Positions 11,615 through 23,727 of a DNA stretch of 64,000 bases are shown here, piece after piece. The DNA is taken from NCBI GenBank assembly GCA_907165275.2, contig OU015655.1, positions 9,994,501 to 10,058,500 of the forward strand, written 5' to 3'. The position numbers and the translations under genes are program-made. Positions within the stretch are counted from its first letter, which is position 1. Each line of letters starts with the position of its first letter. The stretch comes from Zygaena filipendulae. Taxonomy: Eukaryota > Arthropoda > Insecta > Lepidoptera > Zygaenidae. Below the pieces are notes generated by a model. That model made no database searches. It was given only the letters and a program-made list of their open reading frames with translations, and had not been told where the DNA came from.

Positions 11615-14600
11615 CGTTTTCATGTATTTCCTGTTTTGAAATTGTAACTTTGTGTTTATTATCAATAGTAGATATTTTACTTTTAGACGGTTTTGTTCTA
11701 TCTTCATGATATATATCTACCTGTTCATTTACGAATTCATCAAGGATATTAACTTCATTTGATATGGTGAGACTGTCTTTAGTCTGTTGTTTATCTGGTA
11801 TTGTTGTTAAATGTAACTCATTCTCACTATATAAACTTATGTTTTCTGTGACAATTAAAGGAGACATTTCAGTTGTTTTAATATTCGTTGTGGTACTGGG
11901 TGTGATTCGAGGTATAAATTCTTCTACATCGTCTTGTGTTATATTTTCAGTAAATTGTGCATGCGTCATAGGAATGATAGTTTTTTCTGCCGTGACTTTT
12001 TTGTCTTTCATTGGCAAAAAACCACTTATTGTGTCTTCTTCCTTTACTTCAAATATGGTAATGCCCTCTTTAGTATTAAATGAAGACGATGCATTTTCTA
12101 ATTTCGAAGGTATTTCAAAAGCATTTTCGGTTTCTTTTTCATGTATGTATACTTCGCTTTGACTTATGGATTCAATTTCTATAGATTGAGGAACTATTTG
12201 TTTGGTCTCATGACGTAAGGTTTTTACTGAGGAGGTGGTTTCATCTATGTTTACCTCAGTTAGTTGTAAAGGATTCATTTCTGTAATTTGCTTTATGGTT
12301 TGTTGTGGCTTATTATCTAGTATTATTATATCATTGGCAGTTTCATGAGGTGAATTTTCCATAACAATAAAACTTTTATTAGTTACGATATCAATCAAAA
12401 CATTAGTTGATTCTGGTACTTTTGAAGCTGGCAAGACATTGGAGTTTTCAAATACTTCTGTTTCAGTATTTAATAGTTCCTGCAGTACTATGTGTCTTTC
12501 TTGTGCTTTATCCACTTTGTTAATTTCAACTGTTAACATTTGTGGCATTTCTTGAGGTGTGATTTCTGTTTGTTGCAAAGATTTATTTTCAGACGCATGT
12601 GTTTCAGTTGCTACTTTTGGCTGCTCACTAAATAATGACATATCTAATGAAGTTTCTTGTAAAATATTTTCTGTTGTAACGATACTTGTATTTAGTTCTA
12701 TATCAAAAATGGCTTTATTTTGTTCGGCTTTGAATTGGGTAGTTAATTCAGAGATGCTTTCTATAACATGTGGTTGCATTGTAATGATTTCATCTAAAGC
12801 GGTTCTATTAGGAGTACAAATTTCATCTTTTGGTGAATATTTTGAGAACAAACTTGGGTTTTCTTCCGTTACTACTAACGTTTTTTGTACAGATTTTAAT
12901 GCTTCTATATTCTTGTCAGCTCGTGTAAGTTCAGCTTGGTATGTCGTAGATAAAATATCAACGCTTTCAATAACTTGTTGTTGTTGGCTATGAAGTGCTT
13001 CTGTTGATGTTTGTATTGGTTTTGCTACTTGCTTTTTTTCTGCCTTTGTTGGGATAAATTCTAAACTAGACTCAATTGCTGCCGTTTCACTAGTAGTCAA
13101 ATAGTTTTTAGATTCAATTTGAATTTGTTGAATTTGAGATTGTGTTATTTTTTCCACAAAAAGATGATCCGATTCATCATTTAACGTGGTATCAGTTACA
13201 GTAATATGATGCTCTGATTCTAAAACAATATTTGGTTTTTCTTCTTTTGGTATATGTTCTGAAGAGATATTATATTCCATTTCTCTAGGTATTACTTGTT
13301 GTATTTGTAATGGTAACAAAGAATCTAAAGATATGCTAGAGTTTTGTGTTTGTTCTTTTAATTCAGTATTGATCGGATACTCAGTTTCATGTGTTTTGAT
13401 TTCCGTTACCGTAACGTGCTTAGCAGTTTCTATATTAATTGATCCCATTTTTGCTTTTTCGATCTTACTTTCTTTAAGAGAGATACCTTTCTCTAAAGGT
13501 ATTACTTCGGAAATGCTAATATGTTCACCAGGTTGTATATTGAAACTTGGATTTAATTCAGAAATTTTATCAGAAATGCTAAACTCTTCATTATTTTCTT
13601 CACTTTTCGTTTCTGTAACTTGAAGGTGTCTTAAGGTGTCAACCGTAAAATTTGTCTTTTCTTTTTTACTGGCTAATGGTTTTATACTTTGTTCTAATTC
13701 TGAAGCGGTGCATACGTCAATATTAATATGGTCATATTCGGTCAATGTAATATCAGATGTCACTGTCTTTGGAACTTTACTTACTTCAAGATTTCCTTCT
13801 TTTTCTGCAGTTATATTTTCTGTCGTATTTAAATAATCTCTTGATTGCATTGTAACTCCTGCTTGTTGATATTTAATGATATCCTTTTGTTCCATAATAG
13901 TTTCTACGTCACCGGGGAAGACCTCTTTTATTCCAATGGCTGATTTTATGGTTACATTGTCTATAGGCTTTATATATTTTTCTTGGTTCATTTCACAAGT
14001 TTTTAGTGTTTCTTCTTTTTCAGAAGTTGTTACTTGTGATATGTTCAGGGATACATTTTTATCGAATATAGGTTGGGCGGCACTCAATTTTATAGATGTG
14101 TCTTTTTGTACAGGGATCTCATTTTCTTGCAGCATAATTTCTGTAATATTGAGTGAAAGATGTTCACTTATATCAGTTGTAGAAACTTTTGAAACAGGTA
14201 GTTCTTCATTAAAAGTGACTTCGGATTCACCAACAAAAGGTTCTGATTTTTGAACTGCTTCTTGAATGCCATGGGTAGTTATAGCATTAGATAGAATTGA
14301 TCCTGATACATATAGGTCTTCACTCTCGTGGCTTGCAATTACTTCAGTATTCAGTATGGATTGTTGTTCATTTAATGAAGGGTACGCTACTGTGCAAGAA
14401 ATTTTTTCGAATGACTGGAAGTCTGTTTCCTTATCATTTGTTTGTATTTCTGTTATTAGTTTTGCAGATGCTTCCTTTATGTTTTCGGTAGCTTTATATA
14501 TTTTTTGTTTCGCAAATGGCAACAAATTTGATTCTTTTTCAGCCAGAAAAACTTCCATTGTTTCTACATGTTTTTGAGGCTCGTCCTGTGATTGCGATAC

Positions 14601-17600
14601 CTTAAATAATTTGGGAGATTTATCTTCTAATTTTATTACGGCATCAGTAGCAAATATTTCTGTATCAATTGTACTACGTAAAGGAACATAATCTATGGAA
14701 ATCTCATGTTTTGGAAGGGTTTGTTTACTAACAAATTCTTTTTCTTTGTCAATTGCTTCAGTGTAACTTGTAACAAATGCCTGATTTTCTTCAAAATCAG
14801 GGGCCACATGAGCTTTATTAACTACTTTCTCGGGCATATTCATTTCAGTTTCAGCTGCAATTATTTCCGTTTGTTCAATAGTATATGAAGCTACAGGAGT
14901 GATGACTGATCTTTGTTTATCAATAATTACGTCATTAAACGGACCTGTTAACTGATCGGTAATAACTTCTTCAACATTAATTGGTCGTCGAACGATTTCA
15001 TCAATTTTTAGTGTTGCTTTTTCTAAATTTACTGGTAAGTCATTAGATTTTTCAAGATTATCAGATTGAATTAACGTTTCCGATACTTCTAAACTGTACT
15101 TTTGAGTTACTGAAAAGTCAGCTGAATGTTGTTTAGGTTCAATGGGTATTGTCAGAATTTGTTCACTCTCCGATGTATGATTTTCACTGTATTCAGGTGC
15201 TTGAAGTGCAGTCAAAAGTATATTTGGTGTAGTTTCGTTCTCTTGTTTCACTATTTCAAAAGATTGTTCTGAAGAATGTACTAATATTTCTTCTTGAGAT
15301 AATGCTTCTGTTGTTATTGGTGTTTCAGTCGCTCTAGACCAAGAAATATTACTGTTTCCGGGTTCGAATATTTCCGGCAAAATTTCAGTTTTGGTTTCTT
15401 GAACTAATATAGCCTGATTTGAACTGAAATTTGGAAATGCTGCAGCGCTCTCAGGTTTTGGTTTTTCATCAAGATAAGACTCTTTTTCACTACTTTCAGT
15501 AGTAGTAACGATCAATTCTTTATATGCTACATTTTCAACTTTTGCTGTTTTATAATTGTTACATGAATTTGTTTCGGTATATCCCGTGCTAGAATCCACT
15601 ACAAATTCAGTAGATACTGCTACCGGTCGAGTACTAGTAATATTTGTTGATGCAGAATATATTTCAGGAGCATCTAATTCATAATAACTTTCTTTTTCGT
15701 TTTCAATTATCTCTGTTATATTTACTGTTTCATCTGTCGCAATGATCTTCGGTAAAATACTTTTATGATCTGGGAAAACATCTGTTTCTAAATAAGTTTG
15801 GCTATCTAAAATTTCATTTTCAGAAATTTGTAACGAAGTGTTCAATTCAGAATTAATTTTAGTTTCTTCATAGTTTGGCATTGATGTTACTAAATGTGTG
15901 ATGTTATCGCGGGGATTAGTTTCTGATGTGATTGCAATTTTATAGTCTATATCCATATCTATTTTAGCGAATTGTTGAGGCTTTCTGTATTCACGTTTTA
16001 AAGTTTCTTCTGCGACATTGGGGACGACCTCAATAACATTTATACTTTCTTTTCCTATGAAAGACGAAACAGCCTTATCTGATGAAGTAAGATTATAGTC
16101 TAATTTTCGCAATTGTTCTTGAACGGTAGTCTGTAAAATTGTTACTTCTTTGTGTAGATCGCGACGTTCAGATGCTAACTCCATTACATTTTGTGATGCA
16201 GGTATAAAATCTATTTGTTCAGCTGTAGTTACCTCATGTGATAAAGGTGTTTTGAGGGGATGAGTTGGGGAAAGTGTTGCAGACAAAATATCTGGGGTTG
16301 TATGTATTGGAAGCTTATTTTCGGATTCTGATGTTTCCGTTTCCGTTATTGTTATTGGTAGATTAGGAATCATTGAAGTTTCTATATTTTTAGGTTTTTC
16401 TAAAGAATAATTTCCACTTACTTCGTCTTCGTGTATGAAAGGATGACTAATAATTTTAGCATTTTCTGTTAGAAAAGTTTCTTGAGCGGATTCATCAGTA
16501 TTCATGTGAGGTAGTTTCAATTCATTCAATGAAGACATTTCCAAAATTTGTGAATATAATATTGGTTCATTAGGCCTAATATTAAAATCTGCAACTGCAA
16601 AATGCTTATCATCTTTAATAATTAAATCTGATTCACTTTCATTTATTTGAATTTCCTCAACTGTATTTTTATCTAAAGCTGATAAGACAATTTCAGCTTG
16701 ACTACTTTTAACAATCTTTTCTCTATCTAAGGCAATTTCTTTGTCATGTACATCTGGTTCTGCATGAAATGTGTGTTGATGCTCATTAACACTAATAGCT
16801 GCGTTTTTAGACAAAACAGGTTCTATTGTAAACTCCATTTCCTTTATGTGACTTGTTGTAACAGAATTAGTTAAGCTTGTGTGTAACGTGAAATCTTTGT
16901 CTACTACTGATTGTGTGGAAATTTCTTTCATGGGCAACTCACCTTCTTTTTCATGTAACTCATCAATTGAAATCAACAAACTTTCTTTAGATGATATATC
17001 TACATTTGCTTCTTGTACTGGTGGTAACTTAAGGGCTTGCAATAAACCTTCTTTTTCTTTTACATCGTGTAGTTCTGTTATAAGTTGATTTGATACCAGA
17101 ACATCTTTACGAGCAGTTTCTGTAGGAACAATTAACTCAGGATAATATTTACCTGACTTATCTTCGACAAAAACTTCACCAATTTCAAGGCACTCATGCA
17201 AATTGTATTTGATTTTTGGATGGGCTGATTTTCTAGTTTCAAATCTCTCCAAGTCTTCTTCTTTTATCACACCTTCAATTTCTGATACATTAACTCCAAT
17301 TAACGGTGTAAACGTTACTATCGCACTTGATTCTTTTACTGGGTGCTTCTCAAATGGTTCCTCTTTTATCGAAGCGATATCTTCTGATATTTTTAGAGCA
17401 TTTTTTAGGAGTAGTGTAGGCTTTGCAATATCTGAATGATCTCCATTTTCTTCAATAATTGTCGTTGAGGAGTTGGCTTGTATTTCTGATGTGATTAAAC
17501 TTTCCGATTGAACTATCGATTTGTTTGCTATATTTTCAGTTTTAGTTTTATCTACATGGTAATCATTAACAGTGCCACTGGTTTGAACTTCTGTTATTTG

Positions 17601-17998
17601 GATATGTTCTACTTCACTTATGGTTGGTACTACTGCAATTTTTGTCTTTTCATTCAAATTAAGAGGAGTTTCTTTTTCCTCTGCTTGTTGGATGACATTA
17701 ACTAATGGGTTGACTACATCAATCTTTAGGTTCGCTGTAGCATCACTAAGTTTTTTATCTGATACAATATTGGCTACTTGACTTTCAGGTACTATTTCGA
17801 TCTTATTGTCATATATATCGCTTGGAATTACAGTAGTATAAATAATATGATCATCTCGAATATCTTCAGTGTTTGCTTCTTCGTTAAGCTCTATATTTTG
17901 TTCCACTGATTTAATATTAAAAGCTTTCTCTTCAAGTACCGTTTCTTCACCTGATTTAGTGCTTTTTTTGAGTTTTCTTAGTTCTTTTTGCTTGACAT
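11615..17998 (-). CDS. sls: Sallimus exon 29: long acidic region with degenerate repeats
   Basis: A 6384 nt exon, phase 1 to phase 1, encoding 2127 residues. It has no Ig domain, is rich in Glu, Thr, Ser, Ile and Val and poor in Pro, and is very acidic. A weak repeat of about 35 residues runs through it. Its marker is a short alternating strand [hydrophobic]-T-E-[IV], followed by an acidic tail and later a partly basic stretch. Examples are SLNITEIMLQENE, HLQVTETKSEENNEE, HISISEVIPLEKG and HVTVTEIKTHETE. Invertebrate connectins are known to have long ~70-residue repeat regions, and two such units would give ~70 (inference). The GTG near 17906 is an internal Val, since the frame is open to a TTTTCACAG acceptor at 17999. 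Confidence 0.92.
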
Positions 17999-18456
17999 CT
18001 GTGAAAATGTGGTAAAGTGAAACGGAATAAGTATGAAGTGTTAACTTCTTTAAACCAAAGGCATTTTATAACAATATAAATAGTTCTGCTATTTAATTGA
18101 CATAAATTTCATCGAAAACTAAATATGTATATCAAATATTAGTAGAAACAAAATATATTTATACTTACCTTTATAAAAAAAAATTAAACATTTATTTTAG
18201 AATAATCAAACACTCGTTTAGACGCATTAGGTATATGCTTAAAGTCATTCACGTGTTAAAGCTGCGTGAAAGCAATGTGTTACAATTGGCATGCTTTAAA
18301 ATACACTCATTCTGTCCAGTGCTACGTTTCGGTAAAAATAATAATTACTAAATTAAATTAATCTACTTAAACTAACCAAATAAGAACTCAGAGAGACATT
18401 TAATATTTTTGAACTATTAATAATAGTAGTTAAGTACTTAGTACTCTTTGTTTGTT

Positions 18457-18820
18457 CCCGGTCGCCTCCACACCGTCGTCGTCTCCACTGGTGGCGAGCG
18501 GGAAAAAAAAGTTTCATTCGCCCCAGTGGTGGCACCCCGAACTTGCCAGGTTAGGTTAGGTTTAGACTATTGAGTGTTGACCACGACGCCAAAGACAAAA
18601 TATGGGGATATCTATGATGATGATTGACCATTTGTATTTGGCGCATCGCCGGCCGCTGCCGTGGCAGGCTCGCTACGCTCGCTTGGCTCGCGCGACTGGT
18701 CACCAGTACAAACCTAACCTAACCATTCTGTATACTCTTGCTCGTAATAAAAACATTCTAACAATCCGTCCAATTGCCACCAGTGAGGACGGTGGAGTGG
18801 GGACGACCGGGAAAAAACGG
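18457..18820. repeat. Imperfect foldback element with internal GGTTAGG words
   Basis: The left arm CCCGGTCGCCTCCACACCGT...CTCCACTGGTGGC pairs with the right arm GCCACCAGTGAGG...GTGGGGACGACCGGG in complement. Inside lie GGTTAGGTTAGGTTT (18549) and its complement AAACCTAACCTAACC (18709). The words resemble the insect telomere repeat TTAGG, but only two or three units are present. No coding role is apparent. Confidence 0.5.
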
Positions 18821-19007
18821 TACTCCTTATCTTTGAGAATTCTCAAATGTGTCACATAGAAGTGGTGACATTGAAATTTATTTCAGGTTTAGAAACTGTC
18901 AATATATTCCAAGATATAGCATACGTATTTATTATAAGTCGGTTTCAAAAGCCGTTTTAGTTTCTTTATGGTTTATGTTAATTAGTATCTGATTTTCCGA
19001 TGCACGA

Positions 19008-19108
19008 CCCGTGGACCCCCTAGATCCCTTGGTGGGTCCACGGGGAATTTTTAGTCCCCGTGGACCCCGTTGACAGTAAAGCGCTGACAGCCCACTGTCC
19101 ACGGGGAA
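19008..19108. repeat. GTGGACCCC inverted patch
   Basis: CGTGGACCCCCTAGATCCC faces GGGTCCACGGGGA about 20 bases on. A second facing set, CCCCGTGGACCCCG and CTGTCCACGGGG, follows. It is a short GC-rich inverted cluster in AT-rich intron, probably the remnant of a foldback element. Confidence 0.4.
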
Positions 19109-19883
19109 TAAAATATTGTATATGTATGTACTATTATGTTCATACATTATATTTATATACAGGTCTAATCTAATCTTTCAAGTGAGCGTGGATAGGCAAA
19201 TCCGAAACTAAGAGGAACAGTGGTAAATTCTTTAAGATGTCTCGGGGTCATTTTGAGTTAGCTTAGATAAAAAAGACCCAGTAAACCCATTTTTGAAAAA
19301 TATACAATAGTAACTACATTCTAAATTATTGCTCCATCCTATAATGTCGCTTATAAGAATAAATTTTTGGGAAGTACGAAATACTTTTTCATTATTCCGA
19401 ACAACTGATCTGTAAACCTAAAGATAGGATGGGTTTATTTTAGATTAGTGGTTCTGAATGTTAGAGAAATAAAATAGTATTTTTTTTAAAAATGGGATCT
19501 TTCCCATAGTTTTTCATTTAACAATGGGTTTTTTTCTTAAAATCAATGGTTTTGGTTTTCAGATAAGACGTCTTTTTAAATTTGATTATACTTATTTATT
19601 TTTTTCCCAAGACTCCTTTAAGCATTTTTCGCTATTCCTCGTAACTTCTGATTTAATTACTTACACTCACTTGAAAAATACACCTGTATAAAACACTGGT
19701 TATTGTTTGCACAAGTTCTTTCCTCAAGAACACAGAAATGTGTAAGCTAAGCTTATTAAACAACGCAGCCATTGGACGTTCAAAGCAAATGATAAACGTT
19801 CAGCTGAAAAAATAATCATCAATATTACTGCCCAAAGCATAGTTAAAGAAGCAAAATTAAATATTGACTTTATGCATACTCAC

Positions 19884-19916
19884 CGACTTCCTTTCCTTTT
19901 GTTATCGGTGTAGAAT
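19884..19916 (-). CDS. sls: Sallimus exon 28: 33 nt micro-exon
   Basis: A 33 nt exon, phase 1 to phase 1, encoding STPITKGKEV plus split codons. It is supported by a TTTTCTAACAG acceptor and a GTGAGT donor with the phase on both sides that the flanking exons need. Being symmetric, it can be included or skipped without changing the frame. Its size makes it the least certain coding exon together with exon 21. Confidence 0.66.
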
Positions 19917-20189
19917 CTGTTAGAAAAGTTTTAACAAAATAAATATTTCACCCATGGACAGGAAGTTAATATAAAACAATAATAGGATATCATTATTTGT
20001 AGATAACCTCAGAGAACTTTTCGTAGTTTAGGATAAAACGTACAAAAAGTACCGTATATCTGTCGCTGTACCTCTCTCAACGTGTAAACAAAATTTCATG
20101 ATAATCGGTAAGAAGGCGTGACAGCGTATTTATAAATCTAGAATTAATCAATGTACTACATTTCATTTCTATTTACAAATATTTTTTAC

Positions 20190-20250
20190 CTTTCAGAACT
20201 TTTGCAGTATGTTCTTCCGCCGTATGTTCTACTGGGGACTCAACGATTGC
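20190..20250 (-). CDS. sls: Sallimus exon 27: short spring exon
   Basis: A 61 nt exon, phase 0 in and phase 1 out, encoding AIVESPVEHTAEEHTAKVLK. It is the only exon found here that accepts the phase 0 end of exon 26. It has a good acceptor (TATATTTCAG) and donor AAAG|GTAAAA. Small Pro/Glu/Val/Lys-containing exons are typical for titin-like spring regions. Confidence 0.77.
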
Positions 20251-22236
20251 CTGAAATATAAATTATAATAATATGCCTGCACATCATCACACAGCGCCAC
20301 CTAGAGTCAAACTAAGCACAGCTCATAACTATGGGTAACAGAAAACTAATCTCTCTATATATCTATTACATATAAAATGCTTTGTCCTAAATGTCTGATA
20401 CAAAAGCTATAAAAACATGAAAATGGGCACAAGTTTCCTTTTCGAACGAAATCCAATCACTAAGTTGGTAGGTACAGAAACGAGTGAAAGTTTCTATTAA
20501 AGTACCCACTGTCAGTAGAGTCATGGAAATATTAGAGATCTTTTAATGAAATATTAGTTATTTCTGCAACCGTTGCATAATGAGGGGTATTGAAATACGT
20601 ATGTGGGTTTATAGTATCGCATGAGTGTTTTAATACCTAATTACACATACATAGTTGCATACAAGACTTTATCTACACCCATAATATGAATCCTGTATAA
20701 AAGGTTCTGAAATAGCACATCTCCAGAAAATGATGTAGGAAAATATACTATACTATTTTTAAATTCATGAAATCTTGTTACCTATACAATTTTCATATTG
20801 TTTTCTTGACTTTTCTAGTAATAATTGGTTAGAAATGTTCTTTGCTGCATAAGAAATATCTGGGGATGTGTTATCAAAGCTTGTAGGTATCACTGATTTT
20901 TGTGAACAAAGTAATGTTTTTTTTGCAATACCTACTAATATCTAACAAAAATGGCGGGATATGATGTGAATTCGAATAACCTACGTAGGTATAAGTTTTT
21001 TAATTACGGAGTTTTGGTAGTGAAATGCGCGTGTATGAGAATGTTCTTTTTCTGAATTCGAGTTGCGAAATTCAGTACAACATTATAGCACTCTTTTGGA
21101 TGAAATAATGGTTACTATGACACTGGCTGTTTTAAAAACCTTCTAGCGGATTTATAGCATGGATTTAGATAAATATAATTTTCACTTGTCATGCTCTGAA
21201 AGTGCTTGTTTGTGCAGGATATAGACTGTACAAAATCGAGTTTTATGCACGAGTGCATTAACGTATCTACTCTTAAATGTATCTATATTAAGGCAAAGAA
21301 AATGAGCCATACAGCCAAACACAATAACGGCCGCACTCAGAGTCAACTTTAATGATTACTTAGTTAAGTATAGATTTTTAAAACAAAATTGCCGCAATCA
21401 GAGACGTTCAGTAAATTAATGTTAATTGGCATTTAATAATTTATGTAACTTAATTAGTTAAATGCCAATTAACATTTATTTATTAAACTTGTCTGATTGC
21501 GGCAGTTTTGTTTTAAAAATCTATACTTAACTAAGTAATCATTAAAGTCGACTCTGAGTGCGGCGGTAAGAAGTTCACAGATATAATTTGTTATTTTATA
21601 ATATTAATTTACTTTAATTTATTTGCCTTATGTGTTTTTAAGACATAAATGCCGTTAATATGCTGGAAAAAACAATTTACTTCAGTATTCAAAACTGTAC
21701 TAATTTTACTTTGAATTTTAATCAAAGAAATGTTATGCTATACTACTGTTATATTTCCTCGCAATCGAAGTGAAATGCAGAGTTTATAACTCGTTCACAA
21801 AACCATTTTATCCTCGCCTTCTGCTCGGGCTGCTAAAAGTCTCGTATAAAAAATGGTTCGTTTTGTGCACTTGTTGTAAAATCTACTATTATTATCGGGC
21901 TTTTTCATTAAAACTTGGGACAGAAAAGATGAAATTCCGCATCAAAATAAATTGCATAAGTAGGTAGTTAAAATGATATTTTATGTAATTATATTTATGT
22001 TAATATACAACTAGAATTCCATACATACAATATATGTATATACCTACTCATGAAAATATGAGGGGGGTTTTAAATTTTAAAGACTTAGGTATAATCTAAC
22101 TAGTTGCAGGAACAGATCGCATATAAAATCGTTACAGTAACATATTTTTAGTAGTCCTAAAATTGTGGAATGTCAATTTTAATATTCTGTGATTCGAATG
22201 GATTTGCTTTCTTTAATTTTTTAAACATTAGCTTAC
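20251..22236 (-). other. Intron between exons 26 and 27
   Basis: A 1986 bp intron, AT-rich. It carries the foldback MITE at 21329-21567. The rest shows no recognisable repeat, and no further in-frame exon was found. Confidence 0.75.
21329..21567. mobile_element. Foldback MITE, copy 1 of GCCGCACTCAGAGTC family
   Basis: About 239 bp. It starts GGCCGCACTCAGAGTC and ends GACTCTGAGTGCGGCGG. Inverted arms of roughly 100 bp include TTACTTAGTTAAGTATAGAT and TTAAAACAAAATTGCCGCAA. It is non-coding. The second copy at 37661-37902 is in the opposite orientation, giving an internal comparison of both ends. Confidence 0.78.
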
Positions 22237-23270
22237 CTCATGTGCTTCTTTTTGTTCCCAGGACCGAGGTTTAAAATCTTCTGGATAGAAATGGGTTACT
22301 ACTTCTTCTACCGAAGTGTGCTTTAATTCGACCATTTTCAAAAACGCACGGAAACCAACTTTTGCCGCTATAATATTTTCATCTTGGGTTGTTTCTTCGG
22401 TAAGTACTTCAGTGATAAGAGCTCCATGACCTTGTCGCTCTACTAACTTCACTAATGCTGACTGCGATTGTGGGATACGTAAAGATGGAAAGTAATGAGA
22501 GTCATATAAACTTTCTATTTGCTCTGTAGTCACGCCGCTTCTTAACATATAACCGATTCTAGCTAATTCACGCAGTGGGGATTCACCAGGACCAAATTCC
22601 TTGGCATTTAGAACTTCAAGTAATTCGTTAACTTCAGCAACCATCCGAGAGTCACCTTCTACCATTTTAATAATTCCTTTCTGTTTTTCATACGGTGTAT
22701 CTTCTAATAATTGAACAGTTTCTTCAATTTCTTGTTGTTCTAATGTGAGGTGACCTTGTGTTGTAATTTTTGGCTCTAATGTTTCAGGTTTTGGTATTGG
22801 CTTTTCTTTTTTATCAATTTTTCTATACGATGCAACTTCTATTGTTTCGATAGATTCAGCTTCATCCTCAATCGTTTTAGCTTTCTGTTTAGTAACTTTT
22901 TTGGTATCTGTTTGCAATGTTTCCTCTACCACTTGTACTTCTGAATCGGATACTGCCTCAGATGGTTGCTCTATCACATCTTCAACTGTTTGTTCATTTA
23001 TAATATCCTGTTTTTTACTTACAACTTTTTCTGTTTTTACTTTTTCCTTAACTCCTTTCACAACTTTCTTTATTTTTTCTCCCATTTTAAATACCTGTAG
23101 CTTAGCTTTAGTTATAGCCATGCCAATATCACTAACAGCTTTACACATGTATATTCCTTCTAAATCTTTTGTAGCTTTTTTAATTGTGCATGTTGTTCGC
23201 TTATCTTCATTTACAATGGTAAAGTTCTCATCTGTTCTTATTATCTTATCATCTTTATACCAAAGAATTT
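22237..23270 (-). CDS. sls: Sallimus exon 26: half Ig, basic linker and an unrecognised helical module
   Basis: A 1034 nt exon, phase 1 in and phase 0 out, of 344 codons. It first completes an Ig domain (EILWYKDDKIIR, DLEGIYMCKAVSDIG). A Lys/Val-rich stretch (GEKIKKVVKGVKEKVK) and an acidic linker follow. From about 22680 to 22240 there is a compact, non-repetitive, probably helical segment of ~145 residues. It starts GIIKMVEGDSRMVAEV and contains two similar halves: SGVTTEQIESLYDSHYFPSL, and TSVEEVVTHFYPEDFKPRSW. I do not recognise this module as a named family. The Met at 23340 is intronic, since a TTATTCACAG acceptor follows it. Donor GAG|GTAAGC. Confidence 0.9.
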
Positions 23271-23375
23271 CTGTGAATAATAAAAAAAAACATATCATAT
23301 GTAACAATAATAATTCGCTTATGTTTTTGCAACATTCCATTTAAAAAATTTAGAAATATAAACATAATGTTATAC

Positions 23376-23480
23376 CTGGATTTGGGTTGCCACTGTATAT
23401 TGCTTCAAATACAACTGTTTCTTCTTCGTGAACACGTTCGCCTAAAATCTCTTTTACAAATGTAGGAACTGATTGTGTAG
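23376..23480 (-). CDS. sls: Sallimus exon 25: first half of a distal Ig domain
   Basis: A 105 nt exon, phase 1 to phase 1, encoding TQSVPTFVKEILGERVHEEE then TVVFEAIYSGNPNP. The Ig domain continues in exon 26 with EILWYKDDK. Acceptor TTTTTTTTTAG, donor GTATAA. Confidence 0.85.
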
Positions 23481-23652
23481 CTAAAAAAAAATGTGGGCTT
23501 TAACTATACGTTATATTTAATGTGAATTTATCATAAACTTACATGTAAGCATAAATTAATCGAAGGCTTGAATAACACCCTCGCTTTAAATTGAACCCAT
23601 TATATGAAAAATAATCATAAAATATACTGCAGACATTATATTATTAAGATAC

Positions 23653-23727
23653 CTTTTAATGCCGCCTGCAACTCTTCCATGTGAGTAACCCACTCCGGTT
23701 TCCTATATTCTTTTGTGCCGACGATGC
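23653..23727 (-). CDS. sls: Sallimus exon 24: inter-Ig linker
   Basis: A 75 nt exon, phase 1 to phase 1, encoding IVGTKEYRKPEWVTHMEELQ followed by AALK. The PEW..xMEEL stretch looks like the short linker that precedes an Ig domain in titin-like proteins (inference). It could be skipped without a frame change. Acceptor ATATCTTATCAG, donor GTATCT. Confidence 0.75.

Larger units (their letters stand above)
17999..19883 (-). other. Intron between exons 28 and 29
   Basis: An 1885 bp intron. It has an imperfect foldback structure at 18457-18820, and a GTGGACCCC-rich inverted patch near 19008-19108. A consensus donor sequence near 18168 has no usable exon upstream of it. The rest is AT-rich with nothing recognised. 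Confidence 0.72.

Noticed and set aside
11764..17705. Several plus-strand open frames of 60-144 residues opposite exon 29
   Set aside because: They are antisense to a 6.4 kb coding exon and have no recognisable domains.
18165..18300. Consensus splice donor (AAAG|GTAAGTAT) near 18168 on the minus strand, suggesting another exon
   Set aside because: The only fair acceptor upstream (TTTCACGCAG near 18260) gives in-frame stops in all three phases, so no exon fits.
18549..18724. GGTTAGG words as an interstitial telomere array
   Set aside because: There are only two or three units on each side, in opposite orientation, inside a foldback structure.
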